DNA of 64,000 bases from contig JAKOON010000007.1 of assembly GCA_022577435.1 (NCBI GenBank), positions 3,616,926 to 3,680,925 on the forward strand, in the 5' to 3' direction. This DNA comes from Embiotoca jacksoni. Its lineage: Eukaryota > Chordata > Actinopteri > Embiotocidae. The notes under the pieces are model-generated. The model was not told the origin of the DNA. It did not search any database and saw nothing but the letters and a program-made list of their open reading frames with translations. This document shows positions 1 through 12,049 of this stretch, in pieces. Position numbers and translations under genes: made by a program. The first letter of the stretch is position 1; each line of letters opens with the position of its first letter.

Positions 1-393
1 AGGCGAGGAAATTGCATCAGAATAAGTGAATGCACAAAACCAATATTACATTTCTTAGTAATACCCTCTAGTGTTGGAAATAAAAGCAGTGTGACAACAA
101 GGCCCGGTCGCTCCTATATGCGTTGCGCTTCAGCAAAGTTTCTGTCTCGTCTTCATGACAAAAATCAAAACAGATTTTTGCCTCTTGATGTTGTGGGCAC
201 ATTGGGTGTTTTTTTTAATTGTTTATCATCATAAGCAAGACAGTAAACACCTCCACATTAGCATCACGAGCCGGCAGCGCCCTGAACGCGAGGCTGACCT
301 GCCGATGATTTCAACGTGCCTTCTGAGCAGGACGAATCGCAGCTCGCCACGAGCCAACAATCAGCAGGCTCGTTCTCAGCTCATTAGCCCCGG

Positions 394-396
<3 letters not shown>

Positions 397-425
<29 letters not shown>
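397..425. repeat. (CT)n microsatellite
   Basis: Uninterrupted CT dinucleotide run of about 14 units. Confidence 0.95.
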
Positions 426-427
<2 letters not shown>

Positions 428-2689
428 ACACACATCTTCCAGAGACTCGGCGCCGCAGCAGGGGGAATGACTGGGATAAATAAGGAATAATCAAGGAATC
501 GTTCTGGCTGCGAGTTGACCTGAATATGGGGTTTCTTACCGTCATGGAAGCTCTGCCGACACCCCATTATAATGAATGGAGCAGAGCGTGAAGAAGACTG
601 AGAGAGGGCGACGCATATTACAATCACACTAATGCTCAGGAAGGAGGAGGATGCTCTTTTGTGGTCGACGAATGCTCGTTTCAGTACAACTTTTGCATGC
701 CATGACACCTACCCACAGCCTATATTTAGAGCAGCATAATTTTTGCAAAACAAACAACATGAATTTTTGTAGGTTTTTTTTTTCCTTCTTTATAAACTCA
801 TGAATAAAACAGTCAGTGAGTAGGCAGATGTGGCTTTTTGCGGAGGACTGGTTCGGAAAAATAACATCCTCCTTAAAACGTCAACACTCACGGCTGACTT
901 AAAAAAAAAAAGAGAAAAAACATTGATGATGTAGGAGGGGTGACAGACGCAATTGTCCCTGTGACCCTTCACAGTTTCACCCTTTAAAGTGTAATTATAA
1001 TAAATGGTCTCAGGACTAAATATAGCGCATCAAGTCGCAAATTTGGAGGATCATTTGGAGGATTCTTGACGATCTGAAAGTGTTCTGACGTGACTAAACA
1101 TCCCCCAATGCTTCTTTCTCTCCACCTCTTCTTGTCACAAACTTCATTTCGAGCTGATTGACCACAGGTCTTCACAAAGTTCACAGAGCCATGACACATT
1201 GCTGCAGTATCAGATCAGGTATCTTCCTCCATGAGGATAATATTTCATGTACAGGACATTCATTTTCTAGTCAACTTCAGCGGTGAGCCGCCAGCGGTCT
1301 CTGTCCATCCATCACATCCTGACCTTCAGCACTGTACCCTGACGGCTGCCTGGGGCACACACACAGAGAGAGTGACTAATGTCGTCCCAGCCGCCACCTC
1401 CCCGCACCAAAAGGACCCTGATATCCGTCCAGTATTATCCGAGCCTGGCGTCTACAGATTCCTATCGCTGCTTCCAGCTTTAATTATTCACGCTGCTGAA
1501 TCACAACGCTCATCAGAGAGATAGCCCGACTGGCCAGACTGCCCGTCCTCTCCCTCTCTCCGATCCTATCTATCTGGCTGTATGACACTATCTCATCTTT
1601 CTTTTATATACTGCAGATTAGAAAGGAGAACAGCTGGACTCGCCTGTGCCTCGGCATACAATGAGGAAAGCATACAGTCTCTAACCAAGACAGGACGTTG
1701 GGCAGAGTAGTTTCACCTGCAGTCAAGGTTTGGTTTTTGACAAGTGGGGAGCGCACGATGAAGTCATAGCTTCAACCAGGAAACAAAATACCCACCTGGA
1801 ATTATGTGAAGGCCTTTTAACGCATTTTTTAAATACATGTTGTGATGAAAGTGAGAATCATGGTTTCTGTACTGAAAATGGTGTGAATTTCTGTATTTTT
1901 TATAGGTATGACAACAATTCAAGCAAAGCGCATGTCAGATGATACAAACAGCATTTGAAGCACCCTCCCGCTGCACCTTTCTGACATCAAACTTAGGGAA
2001 TGCCTTCATCCTGGGATGCATAAAAGATGAACAAAGGTGAGAAAGTAGGCATCATAGTCTGTTATCTCACTCAGATCACTTTTTGTATGTAAAAACAATG
2101 AACGGCTTTGTGGAAAGCTTCTCCTGGGTGTTCACCTCTCCTCCAGGTGTAGTCATCCAAACAGCTGGAAGCACATCAGCTGACACACCACACCAACTCA
2201 TTTGTTTCAGGCCTGCCTCGGCCTGCAAATACAGTACATGCAAGAACACATTCCTGGTTGGTCAGCTAGTTAGTTAGTTGACTGCAGTCTAGTTTTTGGC
2301 TTGACATCTTTGTAACTAAATATAAAGATGATTGCCACTGTGAGAACCTTCCTGCATTCACACAGTGCAGAGTGGAAGAAGAGGAAAAACACCCCCTATT
2401 CTGACTGAGTAATGTTCATGCGTTATTCTTAGGTGGTGAATTCATTGCAGAGTGAAAACAGATACAAACAAACACTGCATAGCTCATAGATTAGGAGAAT
2501 GGGTTGGTTTAAATACTGGATTTTGCTTTGATGGAATTATTTTTGACGGAACTGCCAGCGTTGGTGCATTTGCAGCTAGTTTGACATCAGTTTGCTGACA
2601 TGTCTTTAGGTATTTCCAAGTGGCAGATATTCAGAATCAGAAATGTCAAATAAAGTTGTTGAAATGTCTTGACAACTGGATGGATTGCC

Positions 2690-3270
2690 ATGAGATTTGA
2701 TCAAGCGGCAACCGGTAGTGACGGCAGCCATTGGTTTGTGAACAGCGGTTCCGAAACCTCAAGTTTGGAATTTGGCCGGCGCCATCTTGCTGGTCCCGAG
2801 CGGTTTGGAGCCGGTAGTGTCCATATTGAACTGGGGGGGAGCGAGCAGTGGATCTGACTCCATTTTATTGGAAACCTGACGATACTACGTCCCGCCCACC
2901 GATAGCCTTAACCTAACAGTTGACAGGCCCGTCAATCAAACAAATACGCCCCCCCCCCCAAAAAAAAAAACCCCAAAAAACATGGCTCTTTGAAGGTTAT
3001 TTTCTAAATAATGACGGGATTATTTTCAGATAGATCACCAGATAACTAATAAAAAGGAGCGACTTTAGTCAGCAAACCAAGATAACTCGTGGAGAAATTT
3101 TATTGACTTAGAATTTTAGGAGACTAGTTGAATGGGAGTCTATGGATCCGGAGGCTTTTTGGAGTCGACCTCTATTGGCACCCAGTGGTATTGCAGCTTA
3201 AGGCACTTCTGCATCCGCCTCATTTTTCAGAACAGAAAGCTACGTCCACTTTTATATACAGCCTGTGGGT
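2690..3270. repeat. Dispersed-repeat-like block, teleost type
   Basis: The block contains motifs I recognise from interspersed fish repeats: a 'ggagtcgacctctattgg' segment, a 'cagtggtattgcagcttaag' segment and a 'tacgtccacttttatataca' end. A homopolymeric C/A stretch sits near 2,950-2,980. I cannot name the family or fix its ends. The open frames inside it (for example 2,669-2,857) are probably by-products of the repeat. Confidence 0.45.
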
Positions 3271-4689
3271 TTGTTAGACACATTCACAGTCCTTCTCAAA
3301 ATGACTTGGTGAATTTTTTTTCAATACTTTTGTTTATGATCAAGTCTCAAATCAATGAAACTGACATTAGCCTCAGTTGTGTTTGGTTCCACTTTGCAAA
3401 TATTAACATTGTGAACTGAGATGGAGATGGTAAAACACTGTTCCTACTGAGATGAGTGTTCAGTTTAAGAACTGCCTCACAGAGCTGCGACAAGGCTGCA
3501 GACTCTAAGCCTTCTTAACAATGTACCTGCTCTTAGATATAAATATAGACAACAAAATACTTTGACTTTGTTGGTGCTTTCTTACATTTAACTAGAGTAA
3601 ATGAAATCAAGTAACATGAATGAAATGTCAATAGTTCATAAAAATAAAAACAGTTTGTGAAAGTTAGGTAATTCTTACATAGGAAATGTCACCCAACAAT
3701 TATCAGCACTGTGTGGTTATTCCGTGTAGAAGAGGGCCTCCTGATTCTGACTAACTCTGCAGCTGCTCACTGGTACCTAATGTGGTTTATCATTGTGATC
3801 ACGTGCGTCCTTCCTGAATTCTACATCTTTGACTTGAACTACTGTGTGACACCTATGACTGCACCACTGACCTGCTTTATTTTAATCTATAAAAGTACTG
3901 GAATTTTGGTGAGACACACACCCTCACATGCACAAACCTCCGCCATATTTAACCTCTGTGCTCCTCACCCCCCCAGCCTGGGACTCTGGATCTTATTTCT
4001 TGGTGACAGGACCGGGACAGAGGAGGCTCATTTTTTGGCTGTTGGGACGAGGACGAGCAGTCCGTGGGGGCGGGGGGGGGGGACAGTCAGATTGACAGGC
4101 CGATGGAGCCGTCACTGGGGGCCAAGGTGTAGAGATGTTCGGGGAGTTGGCGTTGGCGGCTCAAAAGATAAGCATCAGTGAGAATATGAGAGGCGAGATG
4201 ATAATCTTTCACAGGAAGTCAGGCTATACCATTGCAGAAGAAACCACAGGAGAGAGGCTGACCTTGTGCGCTCGTGCTCTGCTGCATCGCTTTTTGGAGG
4301 AGACCAGGCCTCCTACCCACTGCAGACAGGAAGATACTCTGTCATAGAAATGCTGTGTCTAAAACAAAGACCAGTCAGCTCTAAAGTTGATGTGCCGAGC
4401 GCTGAGAAGTCGTCTGAAACTTTTGTATGATTGGCAGTTTTGCATTACGGCACCACAGCAGCGGTAAAGCTAAAAAAAAAAAAACGTAGGAGCTGTTGTG
4501 CAACATTTAGCCGACGCTATTATAGATGACGCTATTATAGATGATACTTTATTTAGACGTGTGTTCAGACCAAGCTAATTTTCCTTTATTTTGCTCAAAT
4601 TGGCAGCTTAGTCACCCCAAACAACCAGTGTGCCAATAGCACAGACGTTAGCTGCGAGACAGCCATGTACTAACGGTGTAGTAGAGTAG

Positions 4690-4692
<3 letters not shown>

Positions 4693-4736
<44 letters not shown>
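4693..4736. repeat. (TG)n microsatellite
   Basis: About 22 perfect TG units followed by CGCG. Two cysteine/valine-rich open frames over it are translations of the repeat, not genes. Confidence 0.97.
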
Positions 4737-4740
<4 letters not shown>

Positions 4741-5385
4741 TTCAGCTCAGCCAATCACTGATCAGCCTCAACACTCATCCGAAACTCCAGTTCTATCAGT
4801 TATTTCAGCGCGTTCTCAATCAAAGGGCGTCGAATCCTGCCGTCTTGTCTCAGCGGTTGGCATCAGAGAAATACACACAAGGTGCCGTGTGGCATCTAAG
4901 ACATGGTTACAACGTACTTCATGTGTTCAGCACAAAAAAAGGTCACGTGATACATTCATGAAGTAGCTCATTAAAGTGCAGGGATTACCAAAATTGTTTG
5001 TGCTATTTGAAATCCTCCCAAATCCACCCACATTGATGAATTTGTTTCTGACTGCATCTTTCGCTGGACTTCATATTGTTGTTGTTTGTCTGAAATTCAC
5101 CTTGTTTTCCTCTGAGCACGCCTTCGGCGTTCACATTAAATCTATGTGTGTAATAGGGAAAGAAAACATTTTTTATTTTCATAATTTGGGATCTTTTTGT
5201 TGAGCGGACGAATGTCCGTGTTAGTCAAACCCGTGTGGAAGAGAAAAACAAGACAAACGGAATAAATCATTTCCTGAACTCTCTCTTCTGGACTTTCATC
5301 ACATTTTTCGGACCAACTTCCTGGTTCAACAGTACTTGCAGTACTTGCCATAATTCTGCCCTCTCATGGTTTTCTTGTGATGCAG

Positions 5386-5475
5386 GTTTATGAGTGGTGT
5401 GCTGAACCTTCGGTCCAAATGAAGTGGCAGCTTATCTGGAAGAAACTGTGAGCCTGCCTAGAGACTTCATCGACG
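5386..5475 (+). other. Candidate non-coding 5' exon
   Basis: A 90-base segment lies between an acceptor-like site (pyrimidine-biased stretch ending in tgatgcag) and a strong donor (cgacg|gtgagt). All frames contain stops, and the only ATG frame closes after 10 codons, so if it is an exon it would be 5' UTR. It is on the same strand as clnk and about 6.6 kb upstream of the first secure coding exon. It could equally be a chance pair of splice-like sites. Confidence 0.25.
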
Positions 5476-6692
5476 GTGAGTACAGTGTTATCATGAGCGA
5501 TGCAACACATGGCCAGAACAACAGAAATTAAGCTCATCTTCTAATAACAAGAGTTCCCCTTTAACACTACAATCTTTGGACTGAGTGGCCCAAAAGTTAA
5601 GTAAATGCTGAGGCCACAGTTTTTTTAGGGTAAGAGAAAAAGGCTTTTAAGCAGAACATCACTCACAAATCTTCCTGGACTGTCTCCAGGTTTTTTTTTT
5701 ATTTTTTTTAAAGAATGAGTAATGTTCACTGCTTTATCTTTTAACTGTTGTCAGTGTGCCTGGCTCAAAACCGGCTTCACAACCGACACAAAAAAATATA
5801 TTTTGAACAAGATTCAGCAGATTTTTCTGTCTCATTTGAGATGCTATTTAACTTTTAATAGCTCAAGTTTAAAGTCTCTTTCCGTCTAAATTATAACTTG
5901 TGCATAACATGTAACCATGAAGCTGTGAGTGCTGAAGATGTGACCGAAAACTCGTGTGAGCTGTGTTTTCTAAGTAAAACCTTGATGGCAGACGCTTTTC
6001 TAAGTGTTTATGCTTCAAAATAAAACACTGAAGTGAAATCTTCCTTTGAAAGGTTAATCTTGACTGAAAAATTAGTATTTGGTTTCACCTTCATGTTTGA
6101 TACAGAAATGAAGGCAGATGGTGATGTTGACAACAGTAAATGTCACCCTGCTTCCTTTGGCACTTGGCAGAGCAGCTGTTGAAATGTCAGTATGTTCCTG
6201 CTCAAATGAACAGAAATACTTATCACAGTAGCGGATTCATTTAACCTTGATTTAGCGAGGAAATGGTCTGGGGTTGGACTTTGAATATAGTCAAAGAGCT
6301 TGTACGTGGAAACTTTGTGCTTTGAAGTGTCGACTTTGAAAGACAAAAGCTCGACACAGGAAACATTTCTGATTTTTCATTTGGCAAAAAGTTTCAGCAG
6401 AAGTTAAAGACAAATGTGAAAAAACTAAAAATTCCAGTTCTACAAACAATGCATTCGCAAAATGTTTTGTTTCTTCGCTAAACTGACGTCTTTCTACATG
6501 AAGTCAAATCAGAGCACAGATGCACAAGACAAAGCCCTCCACCAACAGCCCTTTTATTGTCTAAAGCAGCGCAGTCCTCAGGTTATAGGCCAGCTATTCA
6601 CCGCACAGGAAGTTATTTTAAGTTGCTGCAGTGGGCTGCTTAACTCTGACAGCCTCAGTTGAAGCAACAGAAGTGTTTCTGTGTATTTACAG

Positions 6693-6808
6693 GAGGGAAG
6701 AAAAACTGCAGACGCTTTTTTTCTGTAACCAAAACACAAACCAAGCAGGCAGAAATTGCCGGACACCCACTGATGCTGGCGCACTCGCTGTGCACGTCTT
6801 CGGAAAAG
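6693..6808 (+). CDS. Candidate first coding exon of clnk
   Basis: The segment is bounded by an acceptor-like tgtatttacag and a good donor (gaaaag|gtaggt). An ATG at 6,773 opens 12 codons ending exactly at the donor in phase 0. That is the phase needed to join the first secure clnk exon at 12,050, which begins with a whole codon. The start context (cactgATGc) is weak, and I recognise no family signature in the 12 residues, so this rests on phase and splice sites only. The alternative is a 5' UTR exon or no exon, with the true start elsewhere in 6.8-12 kb. Confidence 0.25.
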
Positions 6809-7080
6809 GTAGGTAACTTTTAAATAGCTTCCTACTTTCAAATTCTGCCTTTGTTAGTGTATAAAAGCTACGGCAGACCGGAGAGGCAGAAAGGTTTTTC
6901 TGTAAAGTAAAATGAAAGCTCTGGTTTTCAGCAAAAAAAATGAGAATCTCACTTCAATTATAATTCAAAAACAAGCCTCTAGTTGCTTGCAATTGCAATG
7001 ACGTTTTATTTTATATGGAGGTGGTGTTGGTAAATTGAATTGCATCTCATGCTACAATAAATACAATCTACATAATAGTT

Positions 7081-7165
7081 AACCTTCCTGTTGTCCTCGG
7101 GTCTTTCGCGACCCAAAATGGTTTTGCAAATTAGTCACGAAAGACCCGAGGACAACAGGAAGGTT
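7081..7165. mobile_element. Short fold-back element (MITE-like hairpin)
   Basis: A left arm of 31 bases (7,081-7,111, beginning AACCTTCCTGTTGTCC) is the reverse complement of the right arm (7,135-7,165) with one mismatch, leaving a loop of about 23 bases. TTAA touches the left end at 7,079-7,082 and another TTAA lies 2 bases beyond the right arm. If the ends are CCTT...AAGG, this resembles a tiny non-autonomous piggyBac-type element, which inserts at TTAA. The hairpin is seen directly; the family is inference. Confidence 0.7.
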
Positions 7166-8984
7166 TTAAAGCACAACAATAATTAGTTTCCTTAGAAACA
7201 TTCACATAATTCACGTACATTTTAAAATAAAAATTGTAAAAACTTTTTGTTGAGCAGTTTTTTTTTTTAAAAGATGCTTAAATTGGGGCCTTGATACATA
7301 AACATGTATGTCAACACCAATACCGATTATAATCAACAATAGTGAATGACATTTTATGACAATCCTAATATCGACAGTGTATCCTGGTCTGAGCCTGCTG
7401 ATAGTGTTTCTCTGAGCCCTCTCTCGCTCTCTGCCGCTGATGCTTTCTTGACGGCCGTAGCGAAGCCAGGTCACAAATCCCGAAGTCGTCTGGTGGTTTG
7501 AGTTGCCACAAATCCTCTGCACCCAATTTCCATGGGGCAGAAGTTTATTTTCCGGACTAACTGCTCAACCTCAGATGCCAGCTCCATGTATCTAATCTCC
7601 TTCCCCTTCATACATCTCATCCCACCCCTCTTCCCATGGCCCAGTAAACTCTGCAAAGTAGTCAGAGAGCCCCACTGAGAGTTAGACCACAGTGACAAAT
7701 CCAAAACTGAGTTTGACTCCCCCACCCCCGCCTGTGTGCTGCTAGTTGGTAGCCTGTGATGTCTGCTGGCATGTTCACAATCCCTGGGCCTTGCTAAAAT
7801 GTCCTTCTATTTTGGGTTAGGTTTTCCTTCCTGCTTCCTGTTTTCTTCTCCTTCACAGCCAAATGGATTTAAAGATCAAAACCTGTCAATCACAGTGTGG
7901 TGGATTAGTCCTGACTCTGTTTCTTCCTTTCTTCATGCCTCGCTCCCTGGAAATATGATTTTAAAATTGATGCACGGTGTTGTTGTTTTTTTAAAAAGCT
8001 CAAAAGACGATGATTTGTGGTGAAGACCCGTGTCTCTGTGTCAGTGCAGCAACACAACTCATGTGAAAGTCAAAGTGTAGCGGCCATTTTTTAGCCCTTC
8101 AGTTGCTTCGTTGTTGCACTTAATTTCTGTCCATTTGATCTGGAGCGTCTAACACGGCAGCACTTACTAACTTACTGAATGTGACCAAACAAATCTGAAC
8201 AATGTCAGTACTGTCTTTCTCATATTCCTCACATTGTGGAGTACCTAAAGTCTGACACTTTCTCTGCACTCTGACACCCAACCTTCACCTCCCTCTTTTA
8301 TTAAAAAAACCACTAAAAGCTTGGGAACATTTTATTCATCGGACCCTTCTATAGTGATTCAATAAGAATATGCCCCTATCGATGACAGCAAATTCAACAA
8401 AACACCTTTTAGCTTTGTGTACACTCGTATTACAAAGTACGGAACTGTTGTCTCTGTGGTCTTGGTATCTTAAAATGGTTGATGCCGCTCAATCGCAAAG
8501 CTCTATGCTTTTAAAAGATGCACAGTACAGATCGTTAAATTTGAGCCATGAAGTGGCCGGTCCCATTCACTCTGCCTGTATTCAGGTTAGTGTTTAAGGG
8601 TCAGAGGATCCCCATGTTAAAAGTTTTCTCATTTCATAGCTAAATTTTGGTGTTGTCATGATCTGCAGGTGTTGTCACTTTAATTTTCTGAATATTTTGG
8701 GATGAATTTGTAATTTCCCTCGAGGTCAACCGTCAACTGACTGAACTTAAGATAAGTATTGTAAAAACAATGGCGGTAACCAGCACCACTCCCTTCACTA
8801 ACAAAGATGGTATTTTAGATCAATATTTTGATATTGCTGATGTTCTTTACAGTACGTTGGTCGTGCTTAACCAACCAAGTGCCACATTTAAACACAGTGT
8901 TGATCATTCTGTCTTTAACCAAAATTCTGTGTTATGTTTCCTTACAGTCACGTAATTGTCCAGCGCAGCATTGTTTCTTATATA

Positions 8985-8985
<1 letters not shown>

Positions 8986-9020
<35 letters not shown>
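8986..9020. repeat. (TTA)n microsatellite
   Basis: About 11 TTA/ATT units. The leucine-run and isoleucine-run open frames across it are repeat translations. Confidence 0.95.
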
Positions 9021-10854
9021 GCTGATGACGCTGGATTGCACCTCTCAGAAATTCAAAAGAAGTTTAATTAACTATTATTCCAATTATAACTCCTACTGTT
9101 ACAATTTTTGCACAAGTGTCTTCTTTGACCCTTTAGGAATCTGATGGGTTGTGTTGTGAGGCACGACAATATCGAACAGCATAAATCTTAAATATTACAT
9201 GATTGCCCGGATCAGCTACAACTGTACACGACATTTTCGTTCCTCAGAACGAGACCAGTATCCATTTTTATTGACATTAGATGGCCTGGCTGAACATTGA
9301 TATAAGCATGAATATTCTAGTGAACCATTTCTTATATCTTCAGTGATGTTCGTCATTACGAGCATTGTGCAACTGATTTTAGAATTATATTCCTTTTTTA
9401 TTAAAAAAAAAATATAATATATATTTTGTAAGTATAGTGTTCATCTAAAGTTAGATTTAATCAAGAAGCAGTTCTTTTTAATATGAACATGTAAATATAA
9501 TTGCATTAGAAAGACAACGTGTTCCTGGAGGAAAATAAAATAATAAACCTTTCAATATAAAAAAAAAAAAAAAGTTTCACACTAAATTCATGTTGTAAAT
9601 ATGAAATGTTACAAATATAATTCAGACCGCCAACAAAAACTGAGTGAAACCTGAAAACAGCAGGAGGCCACCAACAGCTCTGTTGTGGTTTATATAAAGA
9701 CCTCGTTCTTCTGCGTGTGTTGGCTGCTGAGGAAGAAAAGTCCAAGGACAAACTGGGTTGGAAGGCCACATTCTTCAGCAGAACACCCAACTAATGATGG
9801 TTTTTCATTTTTGTTTTCGCCCCCTCGTTAGCTGCAGAGAGAGGGAACAGCCATGAGTCTGCTGTTATAATGGTGAGTTATGGCGCTCGCGTCCGCAGCG
9901 TTTCCCCGCTGGTTCCACATGAACGTTCCCAGGGGGAACTTTGTGAGCCTGCAGCCCCCTGTGTAATTACCTTTTAGCACAGAAATGAGCAAAGAGGGAG
10001 ATTCTGCTCTGTCATTGTTAGTGCGGAGTAAAAACAACAGAGCAGGCGATGATTCTTGTCTGTATTTTCACTGGAATTTACAAAAGTTGTTTTTGTTGCA
10101 TTAATATTCATTTTGTAGTTAAATTATGAAATATTTATTTAGTCTAATGAATGTATACAGTAATCTTCTCTAAAATTCATAGAGGCTGATTAGATTAATA
10201 TGCATTATGTCATTTGAGGGAGAGTTATAGTCACTGTCACCGACCTGTGTTCAGATTGTAAGACATTACTTCAGTTCAATACATCTCTATTATAGGTCTA
10301 TGACGTAAGGCTGTAAAAGCTGTAGTTGTTTTTCATTCCACATAAATGTCTTATTTTGGTTATGAATAAAACATGCATATTTCTCTGTAGAAAACTCACA
10401 CTCTTAATCTTTGTATACTGTGTTTACTTTGTGCTTTGTGGAAACTGGCTGTTATCTTCAGATGCTTTTTACGATGTACTTCTTCAAACGTCTTCAGCTG
10501 ACGACGCTTCTCAGAAATGCAGCAAAGAACAATAACACGCAGTTTTAAGTGTTTTCTTGGATGCTTTTTTATTAGCTAAAATAGCCCTCTGTTGGTTTAC
10601 GTCCATTTTCCTGTATGTCAGAATTTCCATCTAAAATGCAGTGACGCAAGTGTGACTAGAGGCTGTAGTGGGTTCATTGAAAGTTCTATACCAGTGTTTA
10701 TCATCCACACGTACCTGTAAGATATATGAATGAACCGCTTCGATCGTTATAGGCATGTGCAGACTGCAGGTGTTGGTCCCAGGGAGGGATCAGATACAGC
10801 AGATCTTTTCAAATCAATACAACAGTCAGCTCCGGCTGAACTCTGTTTGGATTA

Positions 10855-10995
10855 AAATCAGAATCAGAATCAGCTTTATTGGCCAGTTATGTTTATACAT
10901 ACCAGGAATTTGATTCCCATTGTCCTTGCTCTCAACGTACACACGCAGAAACAGATATAGATAGACCTACATATATACAGTTTAAGGCGTATGTA
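10855..10995 (-). repeat. Retroposon 3'-tail-like segment with (TCAGAA)n
   Basis: Two to three AATCAG/TCAGAA units are followed by 'ctttattggccagttatgt' and 'aggaatttgattcc'. This pattern is familiar as the 3' end of a common fish LINE/SINE family. Read on the minus strand, the hexamer is the 3' tail. The exact family is not assigned. Confidence 0.5.
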
Positions 10996-12049
10996 CAGCC
11001 AAAAATGGTGCAATTGTGCAAAATGTTGTGTTAAAGTTAATTAAACTCTATCAATGACTTCATAAAGAAATTCTGTAGAAATTCAACATCATAAAAAAAA
11101 AAAAAAGGAACCAAAGTACAAAAACATGTCACAGAACTGAACTGAAACTCAAAATTGTTGTTTTTGTTAGATGGACGTAATTATGTTTTTAGCCTATTTT
11201 GCCTCGTTAAATCAGATATCATAATAATTGCCGTGCTGTCTAAATCTCAATGAGACCGCGTTATCATTGCTCAGTTTGTTGAGGCACTCTCATCTAATTG
11301 TCCTTTCCAAAAAAAACCCAATTTTTTTCCACACAATCTCCTCAGAACAATAAATGTGCTGCAGCTACATAAAATGGCATTTCCTTCCTGTGGTGAAATA
11401 GTCATGTTGAGTGTTACATACATGCCAAATGGTGACACTGCACCCGCTGAACACAAACATCCATTTCCTCCAGGAGGTGGGGTGGAAGTCAGTGCGGACT
11501 CTCCTCCTCATTACAGACAAACCAGTTGTGATGTGGAGCAAACAGCTTTTAAATTGAATGAGACACACTGGTGTGATTGGGCGTGATTAATGCACCCACT
11601 GATAATGTATTCATCCTGATCTCACCCCCCCCCCTTTTTTTTTTTTTTTCACAGCTTCGCCAAAGGTGCACATAACGGTCCCAATGCACTTTGCGTCATA
11701 TGCCATCAATTCAGAAATAGACAAAGCTTGTGATTTAACAGCGTGTCACGCACTGTCACTTTTTTCTCTGACTGTAAATGTGTGGGTCTGTAAAGAGAGA
11801 CGCTTTAAAAAGGAAAACTCTAGGAGACGAGCAGCGGGTTATGTTGCAACACCTCCAAATAACTTCCTTTTGCTTATCAGCGTGGTATACGTACAGAATC
11901 TTAAAACCATCTACTCAGAATGTATTCTGTATATATCGGCTGATGTAAAGAAGCAAAAATTAAAAAAAAAATGCTGACCCTACGGATTTCCTTGTTTTTG
12001 TACACTGAGCGTGTTCATGTATTACAAAGCTGCAATTTTCTCTTCGCAG

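Larger units (their letters stand above)
1..5385. other. No recognisable gene; upstream of clnk
   Basis: I see no coding exon here that I can name. Open frames are short, repeat-derived or unsupported by splice sites. The stretch contains a CT microsatellite, a GT microsatellite and a dispersed-repeat-like block near 2.7-3.3 kb, each listed separately. It is probably intergenic DNA or 5' intron of clnk, which lies downstream on the same strand. Regulatory elements may be present, but I cannot identify any from one sequence. Confidence 0.5.
7166..12049. other. No gene seen; probable clnk 5' flank or intron
   Basis: The stretch is AT-rich with several homopolymer runs, a TTA microsatellite and one retroposon-tail-like segment. 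Open frames are short and none has convincing splice borders with a recognisable product. An N-terminal clnk exon may be hidden here, because vertebrate CLNK has residues upstream of the part encoded at 12,050. Confidence 0.45.

Noticed and set aside
4694..4966. Cysteine/valine-run open frames
   Set aside because: They are translations of the TG microsatellite with no splice or protein support.
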